Assembly (NCBI RefSeq): GCF_024385505.1
Contig: NZ_JANFLT010000005.1
Coordinates: 496,001-560,000, forward strand
Direction of reading: 5' to 3'
DNA from: Arthrobacter zhaoxinii
GTDB taxonomy: Bacteria > Actinomycetota > Actinomycetes > Actinomycetales > Micrococcaceae
Length of the DNA: 64,000 nt
Made by a program: the position numbers and the translations under genes. Below the pieces are notes generated by a model that saw only the letters and a list, made by a program, of their open reading frames with translations, did no database searches and was not told where the DNA came from. The first letter of the stretch is position 1; every line of letters starts with the position of its first letter. Of the stretch, positions 24,268 through 32,661 are shown one piece after another.

Positions 24268-24639
24268 GTGGATGACCTCACCCTTGCCAGCCTGCTCCGG
24301 CTCGAACACGAAGGCTGGCAGTCGCTGTGCCACGGACAGGGCGGCGATTTCTACGGGGAGCTTATGACTCCGGACGCCATGATGGTCCTGGTCAACGGCA
24401 TGGTGCTGGACCGCCCGGCTATCGCCGTTTCCCTCAATGCGGCGCCGCCGTGGTCTTCCTACCGCATCACGGATGAACGGTTGGTGGCGGCGGGCGCCGG
24501 GGCAGCAGCGCTGGTCTACCGTGCGACGGCGCACCGCGACGGGCAGGAGCCGTTCGAGGCGCTGATGTCCAGCGTTTACTGCCTCCTCGACGGGCAGCTC
24601 CGGCTGGCCCTGTACCAGCAGACCACGGTCACGCACTAG
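24268..24639 (+). CDS. NTF2-like / SnoaL-like small protein
   Basis: A 123-residue alpha+beta protein starting with LASLLRLEHEGWQSLCHG and continuing DFYGELMTPDAMMVL, the helix-then-strand beginning of DUF4440/NTF2-like proteins, and ending with repeated beta strands (AALVYRATAHRDG, LLDGQLRLALYQQTTV). Such proteins bind small hydrophobic ligands or act as dimeric enzymes; the function cannot be specified. Start is a GTG at 24268 with a weak ribosome site. It is divergent from the YhgE/Pip-like gene. Confidence 0.7.
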   Translation: MDDLTLASLLRLEHEGWQSLCHGQGGDFYGELMTPDAMMVLVNGMVLDRPAIAVSLNAAPPWSSYRITDERLVAAGAGAAALVYRATAHRDGQEPFEALMSSVYCLLDGQLRLALYQQTTVTH

Positions 24640-24691
24640 CTCCTTGAGCTTGCCGCGGCGTCCCGGCAACTACCCGCCCCGAATAACTCCG

Positions 24692-25156
24692 CTACGCCTC
24701 CCCCAGCACCCGAAGCAGTGCATCCAGCACCTGTGCCTGCCCCTTGACGAGCTTCGTCCGGGCAGCGGGCTCGGGAAACCAGCCGGCCCGGTCGATCTCC
24801 GGATACTCGCGCACCTTGCCCGAGCCCCTGGGCCATTCCAGCTCGAACGTGTTGCTGGCAATCCGCTCCGGGGCAAAGTCCGCCTCCGCGGCGAACACCG
24901 TGACGGTTTTTTGCGCCGACTGCCGGAAGCTGCCCAGCAGCACATACTCGGCCTCCGGCGCCTCAGTCCCCATCTCCTCGGCGAACTCCCGCAGCGCAGC
25001 GGCCAGCGGTTCCTCGGCCGGCAGGTACTCCCCCTTGGGAAGAGACCAGGCGTGCTCGTCCTTCCGCGCCCAGAACGGTCCGCCCATGTGGCCGATCCAC
25101 ACCTCGACCCCCGCCGCAGTCCGCCGGTACAGCAGGATCCCCGCACTCGTGATCAT
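24692..25156 (-). CDS. Nudix hydrolase
   Basis: A 154-residue protein with a complete Nudix box, GEYLPAEEPLAAALREFAEE followed by MG (near residues 42-63), the metal-binding site for hydrolysing nucleoside-diphosphate-linked compounds. The N-terminus SAGILLYRRTAAGVEVWIGH and the WSLPKGEY context resemble the diadenosine polyphosphate/MutT-like group. Its start overlaps the stop of the next Nudix gene by 4 bases (ATGA), so both are translated from one message. Substrate unknown. Confidence 0.87.
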   Translation of the reverse strand: MITSAGILLYRRTAAGVEVWIGHMGGPFWARKDEHAWSLPKGEYLPAEEPLAAALREFAEEMGTEAPEAEYVLLGSFRQSAQKTVTVFAAEADFAPERIASNTFELEWPRGSGKVREYPEIDRAGWFPEPAARTKLVKGQAQVLDALLRVLGEA

Positions 25157-25638
25157 GGCCGAGGGCCGTCGCCGGTGCCGGCGTCCGCAAACCCGAAAGT
25201 GACAATCGGCGGCAGGCCTGTCCGCAGCCGCTCGAAGACATACCTTTCATGCGGCACGACGGCGTCCGGCAGGTCGTCGAGGGAGAACCATTCCAGCCCG
25301 GCCGCCTTGCCGGGTTCCATGATCCGCGGCTCCCCCTGCCACGCGCTGCACAGGAAAAAGAAGTCCACCCGCTCATCCACGGCCTGCCCGCCGCCGTTGC
25401 TCCGATGCATGGAGGTCAGGGGTACAACGTCGCCGGGGGCTACCTCGATGCCCAGTTCCTCCCACGCCTCGCGCACGGCCGCCTGCACCGCTGACTCCCC
25501 GGCTTCCACGTGGCCGGCGGCCGCCGTCGCCCAGTAGCCGTCGAGATAGCCGGTGCCCTGCCGCAGCTGCAGCAGCACTTCGTCCCTGCGCTGGAACAGG
25601 AGGTAACTGGCGGGCACAACTTGGAACCGGACGGTCAA
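25153..25638 (-). CDS. Nudix hydrolase
   Basis: A 161-residue protein with the Nudix box GHVEAGESAVQAAVREAWEE then LG near residues 42-63. The upstream segment QLRQGTGYLDGYWATAAAGH is typical of MutT/YfcD-like enzymes that sanitise nucleotides or cleave NDP-sugars. It is the first gene of a two-gene Nudix operon and is not clearly similar to its neighbour outside the Nudix box, so these are not recent duplicates. Divergent from the exonuclease gene, with about 100 bases between the starts. Confidence 0.87.
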   Translation of the reverse strand: MTVRFQVVPASYLLFQRRDEVLLQLRQGTGYLDGYWATAAAGHVEAGESAVQAAVREAWEELGIEVAPGDVVPLTSMHRSNGGGQAVDERVDFFFLCSAWQGEPRIMEPGKAAGLEWFSLDDLPDAVVPHERYVFERLRTGLPPIVTFGFADAGTGDGPRP

Positions 25639-25740
25639 CGGACTTCTACTCCTCGGTGGAAGGCAGGGGGCTTCAGCCTAACCGAGCCGGACCCGGCCGC
25701 CGCTGCCCATCACGGCCGGATCCGTGCAAGGATCGGCCCT

Positions 25741-26679
25741 ATGACCCAGCGCCTTATGCTCCTCGACACCGCATCGCTGTACTTCCGTGCCTTCTACGGG
25801 GTGCCGGACAGCATCCGCCGGTCCGACGGTACCCCGGTCAACGCCGTGCGCGGCCTGTTGGACATGATCGCCCGGCTCACCACCGACTACGAAGCCACCC
25901 ATCTGATCGCCTGCTGGGATGACGACTGGCGCCCCCGGTGGCGGGTAAAGCTGATCCCCACCTACAAGGCGCATCGGGTGGCCGAAGAAGTGAACGGCAA
26001 CCCCGACGTCGAAACCGTCCCCGATCCCCTCGAGGCCCAGCTCCCGATGATCCGCCGGACGCTGGAGCTGGCGGGCATCGCCGTCGTCGGGGCCGCCGAA
26101 CACGAGGCCGACGACGTGATCGGCACCTACGCGTCCACCGCATCCATGCCCGTGGACGTGGTCACCGGTGACCGTGACCTGTTCCAGATAATCGACGACG
26201 ACAGGGACGTCCGCGTCATCTACACCGCCCGCGGCATGAAGAACCTGGACGTGATGACCGACGCGTCGGTGGTGGCGAAGTATCGGGTGCTGCCCGGGCA
26301 GTATGCCGATTACGCGACCCTGCGCGGCGATGCCTCGGACGGCCTCCCCGGCGTCTCCGGGATCGGCGAGAAGACCGCGGCGTCGCTGCTGGCCGAGTAC
26401 GGCACCCTCGACTCCCTGCTGGAGGCTGCGGAGGACCCGGACAGCGGCCTTTCATCCCCCGTGCGCTCCAAGCTCGCCAAGGCCGCCGACTATCTGGCGG
26501 TCGCCCCGAAGGTCGTGAAGGTGGTCCGGGACCTCGAGCTGCCCACCCCGGCAAAGGCCGGCGCCGAGCTGCACCCGACCACCGGCGACGAGCGCGCCGA
26601 ACTGGAGAAGCTGGGTACGGAATGGAACCTGGGCGGGTCCGTGACGCGGCTGCTCGAGGCGTTTGACCGGTACAAGTAG
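25741..26679 (+). CDS. 5'-3' exonuclease (FEN-like, PolA N-terminal domain type)
   Basis: A 312-residue stand-alone version of the 5' nuclease domain of DNA polymerase I. MLLDTASLYFRAFYG near residue 6, CWDDDWRPRWR near 59, AEHEADDVIGTYA near 120 and VVTGDRDLFQIIDD near 140 supply the acidic metal ligands. LRGDASDGLPGVSGIGEKTA near 199 is the H3TH DNA-binding motif. It would remove 5' flaps or RNA primers. ATG at 25741 has AAGGA upstream; the frame is open further upstream but without family similarity. A strong terminator follows the stop codon. Confidence 0.92.
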   Translation: MTQRLMLLDTASLYFRAFYGVPDSIRRSDGTPVNAVRGLLDMIARLTTDYEATHLIACWDDDWRPRWRVKLIPTYKAHRVAEEVNGNPDVETVPDPLEAQLPMIRRTLELAGIAVVGAAEHEADDVIGTYASTASMPVDVVTGDRDLFQIIDDDRDVRVIYTARGMKNLDVMTDASVVAKYRVLPGQYADYATLRGDASDGLPGVSGIGEKTAASLLAEYGTLDSLLEAAEDPDSGLSSPVRSKLAKAADYLAVAPKVVKVVRDLELPTPAKAGAELHPTTGDERAELEKLGTEWNLGGSVTRLLEAFDRYK

Positions 26680-26690
26680 GACCCAAAACA

Positions 26691-26722
26691 AAACACCCCC
26701 GGTCCGCAGACCGGGGGTGTTT
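26691..26722. terminator. bidirectional intrinsic terminator
   Basis: A perfect 14-bp stem (26691-26704 with 26709-26722) with a CGCA loop. Its ends are AAA and TTT, so it carries a U tract in both directions. It separates the exonuclease gene from the leftward tRNA-Leu. Confidence 0.88.
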
Positions 26723-26741
26723 CGAGAAGCAGCAAAAACGG

Positions 26742-26823
26742 TGCCCGAAGTGGGACTCGAACCCACACACCTTTCGATACTGCATTTTGAGTGCAGCGCG
26801 TCTGCCAATTCCGCCATTCGGGC
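26742..26823 (-). tRNA. tRNA-Leu (anticodon CAA)
   Basis: Read on the minus strand, an 82-base class II tRNA with acceptor stem GCCCGAA/TTCGGGC, D-arm GGCGGAATTGGCAGACGCG, anticodon stem-loop CTGCA-CTCAAAA-TGCAG giving anticodon CAA, a short variable arm and T-arm GTGGGTTCGAGTCCCAC. The long variable region and D-loop type fit leucine. A full CCA is not encoded (ACC then G), so the end is added after transcription, as is usual in actinobacteria. Confidence 0.96.
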
Positions 26824-26946
26824 GTGCGCCGCGTCACGAAGTACGAGTACTTACCGTGTTGGGCGCAAAACAACTCTACATGCGGATAGGCTGAATCTGT
26901 GAACTGCCGGCCTGCCGGCAGGAGAGACCGTATCTGAGGAGCATCT

Positions 26947-27585
26947 GTGTCTGAGTCCCCCGAGTCCGCGCCCGCCGCGTCGTCCAACGCCGCACCGTCC
27001 AACGCCTCCAACGGCCCGGCCCGCCGTGTACTCGTCGCCGAAGACGAGACCCTGATCCGCCTGGACATTGTCGAGATCCTCACCGGTGAGGGTTACGACG
27101 TCGTCGGCGAGGCAGACAACGGCGAGAAGGCTGTCCAGCTCGCCAAGGAACTGAAGCCGGACCTGGTGCTGATGGACGTGAAGATGCCGCTCATGGACGG
27201 CATCACCGCCGCCGAGCAGATCGTCAAGGCCCGCATCGCCCCCGTGGTGCTGCTGACCGCCTTCAGCCAGAAGGAACTGGTGGAGCGTGCCCGCGAAGCC
27301 GGCGCCATGGCCTACGTGGTCAAGCCCTTCACCCCGGCGGACCTGATCCCGGCCATCGAGATCGCCCTGTCCCGCCACGAGGAGATCAAGGCGCTGGAAG
27401 CCGAGGTTTCCGACCTGCAGGAACAGTTCGCCACCCGCAAGCTGGTGGAGCGCGCCAAGTCGCTGCTCACCACCAAGATGGGCCTGACCGAGCCCGAGGC
27501 TTTCCGCTGGATCCAGAAGACCTCCATGGACCGCCGGCTGAGCATGCGCGAAGTCGCCGAAACCATTATCAACCAGGTCAACTAA
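26947..27585 (+). CDS. pdtaR: ANTAR-domain response regulator, PdtaR type
   Basis: A 212-residue two-domain regulator. The receiver domain (residues 27-145) has the acidic pair ED near 32, phospho-acceptor Asp77 in LVLMDVKMP, Thr104 and Lys126 in VVKPF. The C-terminal ANTAR domain (about 150-210) has LVERAKSLLTTKMGLTEPEA and ends in MREVAETII, which binds twin-hexaloop RNA and prevents termination in target transcripts. PdtaR with its histidine kinase PdtaS is a conserved actinobacterial pair; the kinase is not in the window. GTG at 26947 is set by GAGGAG 5 bases upstream. The first 25 residues are a Ser/Ala-rich disordered leader. Confidence 0.93.
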   Translation: MSESPESAPAASSNAAPSNASNGPARRVLVAEDETLIRLDIVEILTGEGYDVVGEADNGEKAVQLAKELKPDLVLMDVKMPLMDGITAAEQIVKARIAPVVLLTAFSQKELVERAREAGAMAYVVKPFTPADLIPAIEIALSRHEEIKALEAEVSDLQEQFATRKLVERAKSLLTTKMGLTEPEAFRWIQKTSMDRRLSMREVAETIINQVN

Positions 27586-27600
27586 GCCAACAGATACAGA

Positions 27601-27648
27601 ACCAACAGGAAAGGTCCCGTCCAAATGGACGGGACCTTTCCTGTTGGT
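27601..27648. terminator. very long bidirectional terminator between pdtaR and pyk
   Basis: A perfect 23-bp stem (27601-27623 with 27626-27648) with a 2-base centre. It contains AGGAAAGG/CCTTTCCT, giving U-rich ends in both directions. It serves the convergent pdtaR and pyk genes. Confidence 0.9.
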
Positions 27649-27665
27649 AAAGGGAAAACCGGAAC

Positions 27666-29177
27666 CTAGATGGCCTTGGCCTGGCCCTTCTTGCTTTCCT
27701 TGACCGGCCACGGGCCGACCTTTTCCTTGACCCGCTCCTGGCCGTCAGCACGCTGGCCTGCGTCGGCGATGTCGCCTACGCGGTGCACCTTGATGCTGTT
27801 GGTGGAGCCGGCCTGTCCGGGAGGCGAACCGGCAGCGATGACCACCAGGTCATCGTCTTCCACGAGGCCCTCTTCGAGCAGGGTGCGGTCCACCTGGGCG
27901 GTCATCTGATCGGTGTGCTCAGCGAACTCCACCAGCATGGGTGCCACGCCCCAGAACAGGGTCATGTAGCGGTAGGTCTCCTCCACGGGGGTGAAGGCGA
28001 ACACCGGCTTGGACGGGCGCAGGCGGGACAGGCGGCGGGCGGAATCGCCGGACTGGGTGAAGGTACAGATGTACTTCGCATCCAGCTGGTCGGAGATCTC
28101 CACTGCGGCGCGGGTGATGGCGCCGCCGCGGGTCCGCGGCTTGGAGCCCAGCGGCGGAACGCGGTTCAGGCCGTGCTGCTCGGTGGACTCGATGATCCGT
28201 GCCATGGTTTCGACGGTTTCGATGGCGTAGGAACCCACCGAGGTTTCACCGGAGAGCATCACTGCGTCCGCGCCGTCGAGCACGGCGTTGGCGCAGTCGG
28301 AGGCCTCGGCACGGGTCGGGCGGGGGTTCTCGATCATGGACTCCAGCACCTGGGTGGCCACGATGACAGGCTTGGCCCAGCGGCGGGCCAGTTCAATGGC
28401 CTTCTTCTGCACGATCGGAACCTCTTCGAGCGGCAGTTCGACGCCGAGGTCACCGCGGGCAACCATGATGGAGTCGAACGCGTCGATGATCTCTTCGAGG
28501 TTCTCCACGGCCTGCGGCTTCTCGATCTTGGCGATGACCGGCACACGGCGGCCTTCCTCGTCCATGATCTCGTGCACGCGGGAAATGTCACCGGCGTTGC
28601 GGACGAAGGACAGGGCAACCATGTCGACGCCGCGGCGCATGGCCCAGCGGAGGTCGTCCTCATCCTTTTCGCTCAGCGCGGGCACGTTGACGGCCACGCC
28701 GGGCAGGTTGATGCCCTTGTTGTTCGACACCTTGCCCGGTACGACTACCTCGGTGACAACGGTGTTGGCGGTTACGTCCACGGCGCGGAGCTTGACCTTG
28801 CCGTCGTCGATCAGGAGGAAGTCGCCGATGTTCACGTCGCCGGGGAGGCCCTTGTACGTGGTGGAGCAGATGTCCTTGGTACCGGGAATGTCATCAGTGG
28901 TGATCGTGAAGGTATCCCCCACGTTCAGGAAGTGGGGTTCCTCGGTGAACCGGCCGAGCCGGATCTTGGGGCCCTGGAGGTCGGCGAAGATGCCCACGGG
29001 CATTCCCAGCTCAGCAGAGGCCTTGCGCACGTTTTCATACGTGGCGTTGTGTACGGAGTGGTCGCCGTGGCTCATGTTCATACGGGCGACATTCACGCCC
29101 GCGCGAAGAACCGCTACGGTATTTTCGTAGCTGGCGATCGCTGGTCCAAATGTGGCAACAATCTTTGCGCGTCTCAT
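27666..29177 (-). CDS. pyk: pyruvate kinase
   Basis: A 503-residue enzyme converting phosphoenolpyruvate and ADP to pyruvate and ATP in glycolysis. The N-terminus RRAKIVATFGPA, RAGVNVARMNMSHG near residue 27 (catalytic Arg/Asn), DLQGPKIRLG near 65, IAKIEKPQAVENLEEI near 219 with the catalytic Lys, and MVARGDLGVELP near 242 (metal ligands Glu/Asp) are all present. The C-terminal allosteric domain is complete (YICTFTQSGDSARRLSRLRP near 366). The last 30 residues are a charged extension. About 230 bases separate it from the upstream gene, so it has its own promoter. Confidence 0.97.
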   Translation of the reverse strand: MRRAKIVATFGPAIASYENTVAVLRAGVNVARMNMSHGDHSVHNATYENVRKASAELGMPVGIFADLQGPKIRLGRFTEEPHFLNVGDTFTITTDDIPGTKDICSTTYKGLPGDVNIGDFLLIDDGKVKLRAVDVTANTVVTEVVVPGKVSNNKGINLPGVAVNVPALSEKDEDDLRWAMRRGVDMVALSFVRNAGDISRVHEIMDEEGRRVPVIAKIEKPQAVENLEEIIDAFDSIMVARGDLGVELPLEEVPIVQKKAIELARRWAKPVIVATQVLESMIENPRPTRAEASDCANAVLDGADAVMLSGETSVGSYAIETVETMARIIESTEQHGLNRVPPLGSKPRTRGGAITRAAVEISDQLDAKYICTFTQSGDSARRLSRLRPSKPVFAFTPVEETYRYMTLFWGVAPMLVEFAEHTDQMTAQVDRTLLEEGLVEDDDLVVIAAGSPPGQAGSTNSIKVHRVGDIADAGQRADGQERVKEKVGPWPVKESKKGQAKAI

Positions 29178-29295
29178 ACTTCTAGCCTAGTCTCCCTTGG
29201 CAGTTTGCGCATGGGAACAGGCCGTTGGTCACGCCGGAAACCCGGGCGGGAGCCCCGCCAAGCACCTATTCGCCCCGGCCGGTAGTGGGGGAGCC

Positions 29296-29381
29296 TGCAC
29301 AGATTCCCAGAAAGCGGGAAAAGCTCGGTTTCAGGGGGCAGACGGGCGGCCCGCCTGCCGACCGTCGTGGGAATCTGTGCA
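29296..29381. repeat. 14-bp perfect inverted repeat with 58-base centre
   Basis: TGCACAGATTCCCA at 29296-29309 is inverted at 29368-29381. The centre contains a second GC-rich palindrome (GGGCGGCCCGCC near 29344). It is in the 228-base gap between the Old Yellow Enzyme gene stop and the pyk start and carries no gene. It could terminate the leftward gene, though no T tract follows. Confidence 0.55.
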
Positions 29382-29405
29382 CGCGGGTCCGGCGCCGGCC
29401 TGACC

Positions 29406-30620
29406 CTAAGCCGGCTGAACCGCCTCCGCCAGCACGCAGTGGGTCTTCCCGTAGACGGTGAACATGCACTTGTTGCAGTGAATGCAGAGACCGGGCTTGG
29501 TGGGGTCCTCCGCCAGGCGGTTGATCAGGTCCGGCTCGCGCAGCAGCGCCCGGCCCATCGCTGCGAACTCGAATCCCTCGGCCATGGCGGCCTCCAGGTG
29601 GACCATATTGTTCACCCCGCCGAGCAGGATGAGTTTCGCATTCTTCACTACCGGGCGGAACTGCCGGGCGGCCTCCAGCATGTAGAGATCGTAGTAGGGG
29701 TATTCCCCCAGGATCTTCTTTCCCAGCATTTTCACGCCGGTCTTGAACGGCTCCTTCATAACGGCCGCCATTCCGTCCACCGGCACGTCGCCGCGGAAGA
29801 GGAACATCTGCCGCTTCACCGAGGAACCCATGGTCAGCTCGATGGCGTCCAGCACCTTGTCCGAGTCCAGCAGCTGGGCGGACTGCAGGGATTCATCCAG
29901 CCAGATGCTTCCCTTGATCCCGTCGTCCATGCTCATTTTGGCAATCACGGCAATGCGGTCGCCAACGGCTTCCTTCACTGCCTGGGCAATTTCCCGGGCG
30001 AAACGGGTGCGGTTCTCGATGCTGGCCCCGTATTCGTCCCTGCGCTTGTTGATCCAGGGGCTCATGAAGGAGCTGGGGAGGTACAGGTGGCCGAAATGCA
30101 GCTCGACGGCGTCGAACCCCGACTCCACCGCAACGAGCGCCGCGTCCCGGAACTGCCCGACGACGCCGCGCATCTGCTCCCGGGTGATCTCTTTGGAAAG
30201 CTGGAATGACGTGGGGTTCAGGAAGGTGCTGGGAGACAGGGCGTTAGTCCCGGTAACGGCACGGCTGGCGACGACGCCGGCGTGGCCCAGCTGCGCGGAG
30301 ATGGCGGCACCTTCGGCGTGGACGGCGGCGGTGAGGCGCAGCAGTCCCGGTACGGCTTCGGCGGACATGATGATCTGGCCCGGGGCACTGCGGCCCTCCT
30401 GCGCCACCGAGCAGTAAGCCACCGTCGTCATGCCCACGCCGCCGCGGGCGAACCCGACGTGGAAGTCGATGAGGTCCTGGGTGACGAGCCCGTCCGGTGA
30501 CCTGCCCTCCGACGTTGCGGCTTTGATAATCCGGTTGCGCAGGCGGACCGGCCCCAGCGTCTCCGGGGACAGCGGCGATGGTACGGGCGGACGGGTGCCC
30601 AGGGTGACATCAACAGACAT
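29406..30620 (-). CDS. NADH:flavin oxidoreductase, Old Yellow Enzyme family
   Basis: A 404-residue TIM-barrel FMN enzyme. LGPVRLRNRIIKAATSEG near residue 22, AISAQLGHAG near 106 (Gln/His), FDAVELHFGHLYLPSSFMSP near 169, EYGASIENRTRFAREI near 196 and AMGRALLREPDL near 356 are the FMN and substrate-site motifs. The C-terminal CIHCNKCMFTVYGKTHCVL is cysteine-rich but is not the CxxCx(3)Cx(11)C cluster of 2,4-dienoyl-CoA reductases. It would reduce activated alkenes or related compounds; the substrate is unknown. Apparently monocistronic. Confidence 0.9.
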   Translation of the reverse strand: MSVDVTLGTRPPVPSPLSPETLGPVRLRNRIIKAATSEGRSPDGLVTQDLIDFHVGFARGGVGMTTVAYCSVAQEGRSAPGQIIMSAEAVPGLLRLTAAVHAEGAAISAQLGHAGVVASRAVTGTNALSPSTFLNPTSFQLSKEITREQMRGVVGQFRDAALVAVESGFDAVELHFGHLYLPSSFMSPWINKRRDEYGASIENRTRFAREIAQAVKEAVGDRIAVIAKMSMDDGIKGSIWLDESLQSAQLLDSDKVLDAIELTMGSSVKRQMFLFRGDVPVDGMAAVMKEPFKTGVKMLGKKILGEYPYYDLYMLEAARQFRPVVKNAKLILLGGVNNMVHLEAAMAEGFEFAAMGRALLREPDLINRLAEDPTKPGLCIHCNKCMFTVYGKTHCVLAEAVQPA

Positions 30621-30689
30621 GGCGGAGACTCCTTGGTGGCGGGAAAAACGCTCAGTACCAGGAACTGTAGACCAGTGTCTGAGGCGGAA

Positions 30690-31448
30690 TCAGTTCATCC
30701 GACGCCGGTAAATGGCCGTGGCGCCGGCGTAGGCGAGGCCGAGGATGCCGGCCAGCCACAGAAGTGCCACCCAGAAGCCGCTGCCCACGGGTTGCTGGGC
30801 AAGCAGCGCCCGGAGGGTGTCCACAATGGAGGTCACGGGCTGGTGTTCGGCAAACCATGCCACCGGGCCGGGCATCGTATCGGTCGGCACGAACGCGGAG
30901 CTGATGAACGGCAGGAAGATCAGCGGGTAACTGAACGCGCTGGCGCCGTCGACGGTCCTGGCGGTCAGCCCGGCTATCACGGCCAGCCAGGTCAGGGCCA
31001 GTGTGAACAGGACCAGGATGCCGACGACGGCGAGCCATGCCGCTGCGGAGGCGCCGGAGCGGAATCCTGCCATCAGGGCGACGGCGACAACCAGCGCGAG
31101 CGAGACCAGATTTGCGGTTACCGAGGTGAGGACGTGGGCCCAGAGCACCCCGGAGCGGGCAATCGGCATCGACCGGAAGCGTTCGAAGATGCCTCCCTGC
31201 CTATCGAGGAACAGCCGGTAGGCCGTGTAGGCGACGCCGGATGCCACGGTAATCAGCAGGATGCCCGGCAGCGTGTAGTTAATGTAGGACTCCCCGGATC
31301 CGGTGCTGATCGCACCGCCGAAGACGTAGACGAACATCAGCATCAACGCGACAGGGGTGACCGCCGTCGTAATGATGGTGTCTGGACTGCGCAGCACGTG
31401 GCGCAGGGAGCGGCCCGTCAGGGCAGTGGTGTCGCTAATGGCGGTCAT
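30690..31448 (-). CDS. ABC-2 type transporter permease (DrrB-like)
   Basis: A 252-residue membrane protein with six hydrophobic helices and the ABC-2 permease hallmarks TAVTPVALMLMFVYVFGGAI near residue 29 and YINYTLPGILLITVASG near 55, then MPIARSGVLWAH near 94. It is the membrane partner of the ATPase gene that overlaps it by 14 bases. Such DrrAB-like exporters expel drugs or lipids. Last gene in a PadR-controlled four-gene operon. Confidence 0.88.
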   Translation of the reverse strand: MTAISDTTALTGRSLRHVLRSPDTIITTAVTPVALMLMFVYVFGGAISTGSGESYINYTLPGILLITVASGVAYTAYRLFLDRQGGIFERFRSMPIARSGVLWAHVLTSVTANLVSLALVVAVALMAGFRSGASAAAWLAVVGILVLFTLALTWLAVIAGLTARTVDGASAFSYPLIFLPFISSAFVPTDTMPGPVAWFAEHQPVTSIVDTLRALLAQQPVGSGFWVALLWLAGILGLAYAGATAIYRRRMN

Positions 31449-32271
31449 CGGCTTTCCTTACGTCCGCGGCCACGGAGGAACCGCCGCCGGGTTCGGTCCG
31501 TCGGCCGGTGTCGCCGACAAGGGTGAGGAAAACGTCCTCCAGGGACGCTTGCCTGATCACGGATTCCTCTGTCGGCGGCGGCAGGAGCTGCTGCAGCTCG
31601 GCCAGGGTGCCGTCTTGGATGATGACGCCCTGGTGCAGGATGCCGATGCGGTCGGCCAGCTGCTCGGCTTCTTCGAGATACTGCGTGGTGAGCAGCACGG
31701 TGGTTCCGCCCGTAGCCAGTTCCCGAATGGTGTGCCAAACCTCGTTGCGCGCCTGCGGATCAAGACCGGCAGTTGGCTCATCCAGGAAGATGATCTCCGG
31801 TTCCCCGATCAGGCTCATCGCGATATCGAGGCGCCGGCGCATTCCGCCCGAATATGTCCCCGCCCTGCGGTTTCCCGAGTCCGTAAGCCCGAACCGATCC
31901 AGCATGTCCTCAGCAATCCCGCCCGGATCCTTCCGGTGGCGGAGTTTCGCGATGAGCGCGAGGTTTTCCCGGCCCGTCAGCACTTCATCGATGGCGGCGA
32001 ACTGGCCGGTCAGGCTGATGGAGCGGCGGACCTCGGCGGGGCTGGCGGCAATGTCGAACCCGGAGACCGCTGCGGTCCCGGCGTCGGCCTTCAGCAGTGT
32101 TGCGAGGATCCGCACCAGCGTTGTTTTTCCCGCTCCGTTGGAGCCGAGCAAGGCATAGATACTGCCGGCACTCACGTCAAAGCCGACGCCGCGCAGCACC
32201 TGCAGCTCCCGGAACGATTTTTCGATGCCCTGTACCCGGATGGCGGGGTCGAGGGTGTGGTCGGTAGGCAT
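31435..32271 (-). CDS. ABC transporter ATP-binding protein (DrrA-like)
   Basis: A 278-residue ATPase with Walker A LLGSNGAGKTTLV near residue 42, Q-loop LTGQFAAIDEVLTGRENL near 87, signature TYSGGMRRRLDIAMSL near 138 and Walker B IIFLDEPTAGLDPQARNEVW near 160. The C-terminal SLEDVFLTLVGDTGR is the tail typical of DrrA-type drug export ATPases. It overlaps the permease gene by 14 bases and lies 24 bases after the DUF1048 gene. Confidence 0.92.
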   Translation of the reverse strand: MPTDHTLDPAIRVQGIEKSFRELQVLRGVGFDVSAGSIYALLGSNGAGKTTLVRILATLLKADAGTAAVSGFDIAASPAEVRRSISLTGQFAAIDEVLTGRENLALIAKLRHRKDPGGIAEDMLDRFGLTDSGNRRAGTYSGGMRRRLDIAMSLIGEPEIIFLDEPTAGLDPQARNEVWHTIRELATGGTTVLLTTQYLEEAEQLADRIGILHQGVIIQDGTLAELQQLLPPPTEESVIRQASLEDVFLTLVGDTGRRTEPGGGSSVAADVRKADDRH

Positions 32272-32295
32272 ATCCGGTTCTCCATTCCCGGTGAG

Positions 32296-32661
32296 CTATC
32301 CCTCTTTGGCGGACCTGTCGATGGTCTCGATCAGGCGCCTGCGCTCCTTGTTGATCCACTGGCCGTCCGCGTAGTTCGCAATAAAGGCCTCGGCGAATTC
32401 CACCGGGTCCTCCCCCACGACGCTGCGGACGGAAGTGCCGTCGACGGCGGCACGCTCGACCAGGTCGGCGAGGTCTTCCAGCATCTGGAGGTAGACGTCT
32501 CCCCTGGCAATCGGTCCCGCGTACATGAAGTAGCGTTCGAGGCCGTCCATGGCGGTGCGGTACCCCGCGGGCAGCTGTTTCTTGCGCTGCTTGAGCCGGC
32601 GCCACCGCCTTTTGTCCTCCCACGGTCCCGTGACCAGCTCGATCCATTGTGCGGCCATCAT
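32296..32661 (-). CDS. DUF1048 domain protein
   Basis: A 121-residue helical protein beginning QWIELVTGPWEDKRRWRRLK and containing RGDVYLQMLEDLADLVERAA near residue 53 and FIANYADGQWINKERRRL near 92, matching DUF1048 proteins. These are regularly found between a PadR regulator and a DrrAB-like exporter, as here, and are presumed to act with the regulator. The start overlaps the stop of the padR gene by 4 bases. Biochemical function unknown. Confidence 0.83.
   Translation of the reverse strand: MMAAQWIELVTGPWEDKRRWRRLKQRKKQLPAGYRTAMDGLERYFMYAGPIARGDVYLQMLEDLADLVERAAVDGTSVRSVVGEDPVEFAEAFIANYADGQWINKERRRLIETIDRSAKEG

Noticed and set aside
26742-26823. tRNA-Leu as the integration site of an element
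   Set aside because: No integrase gene or repeated tRNA 3' end lies nearby; the flanking genes are ordinary core genes.
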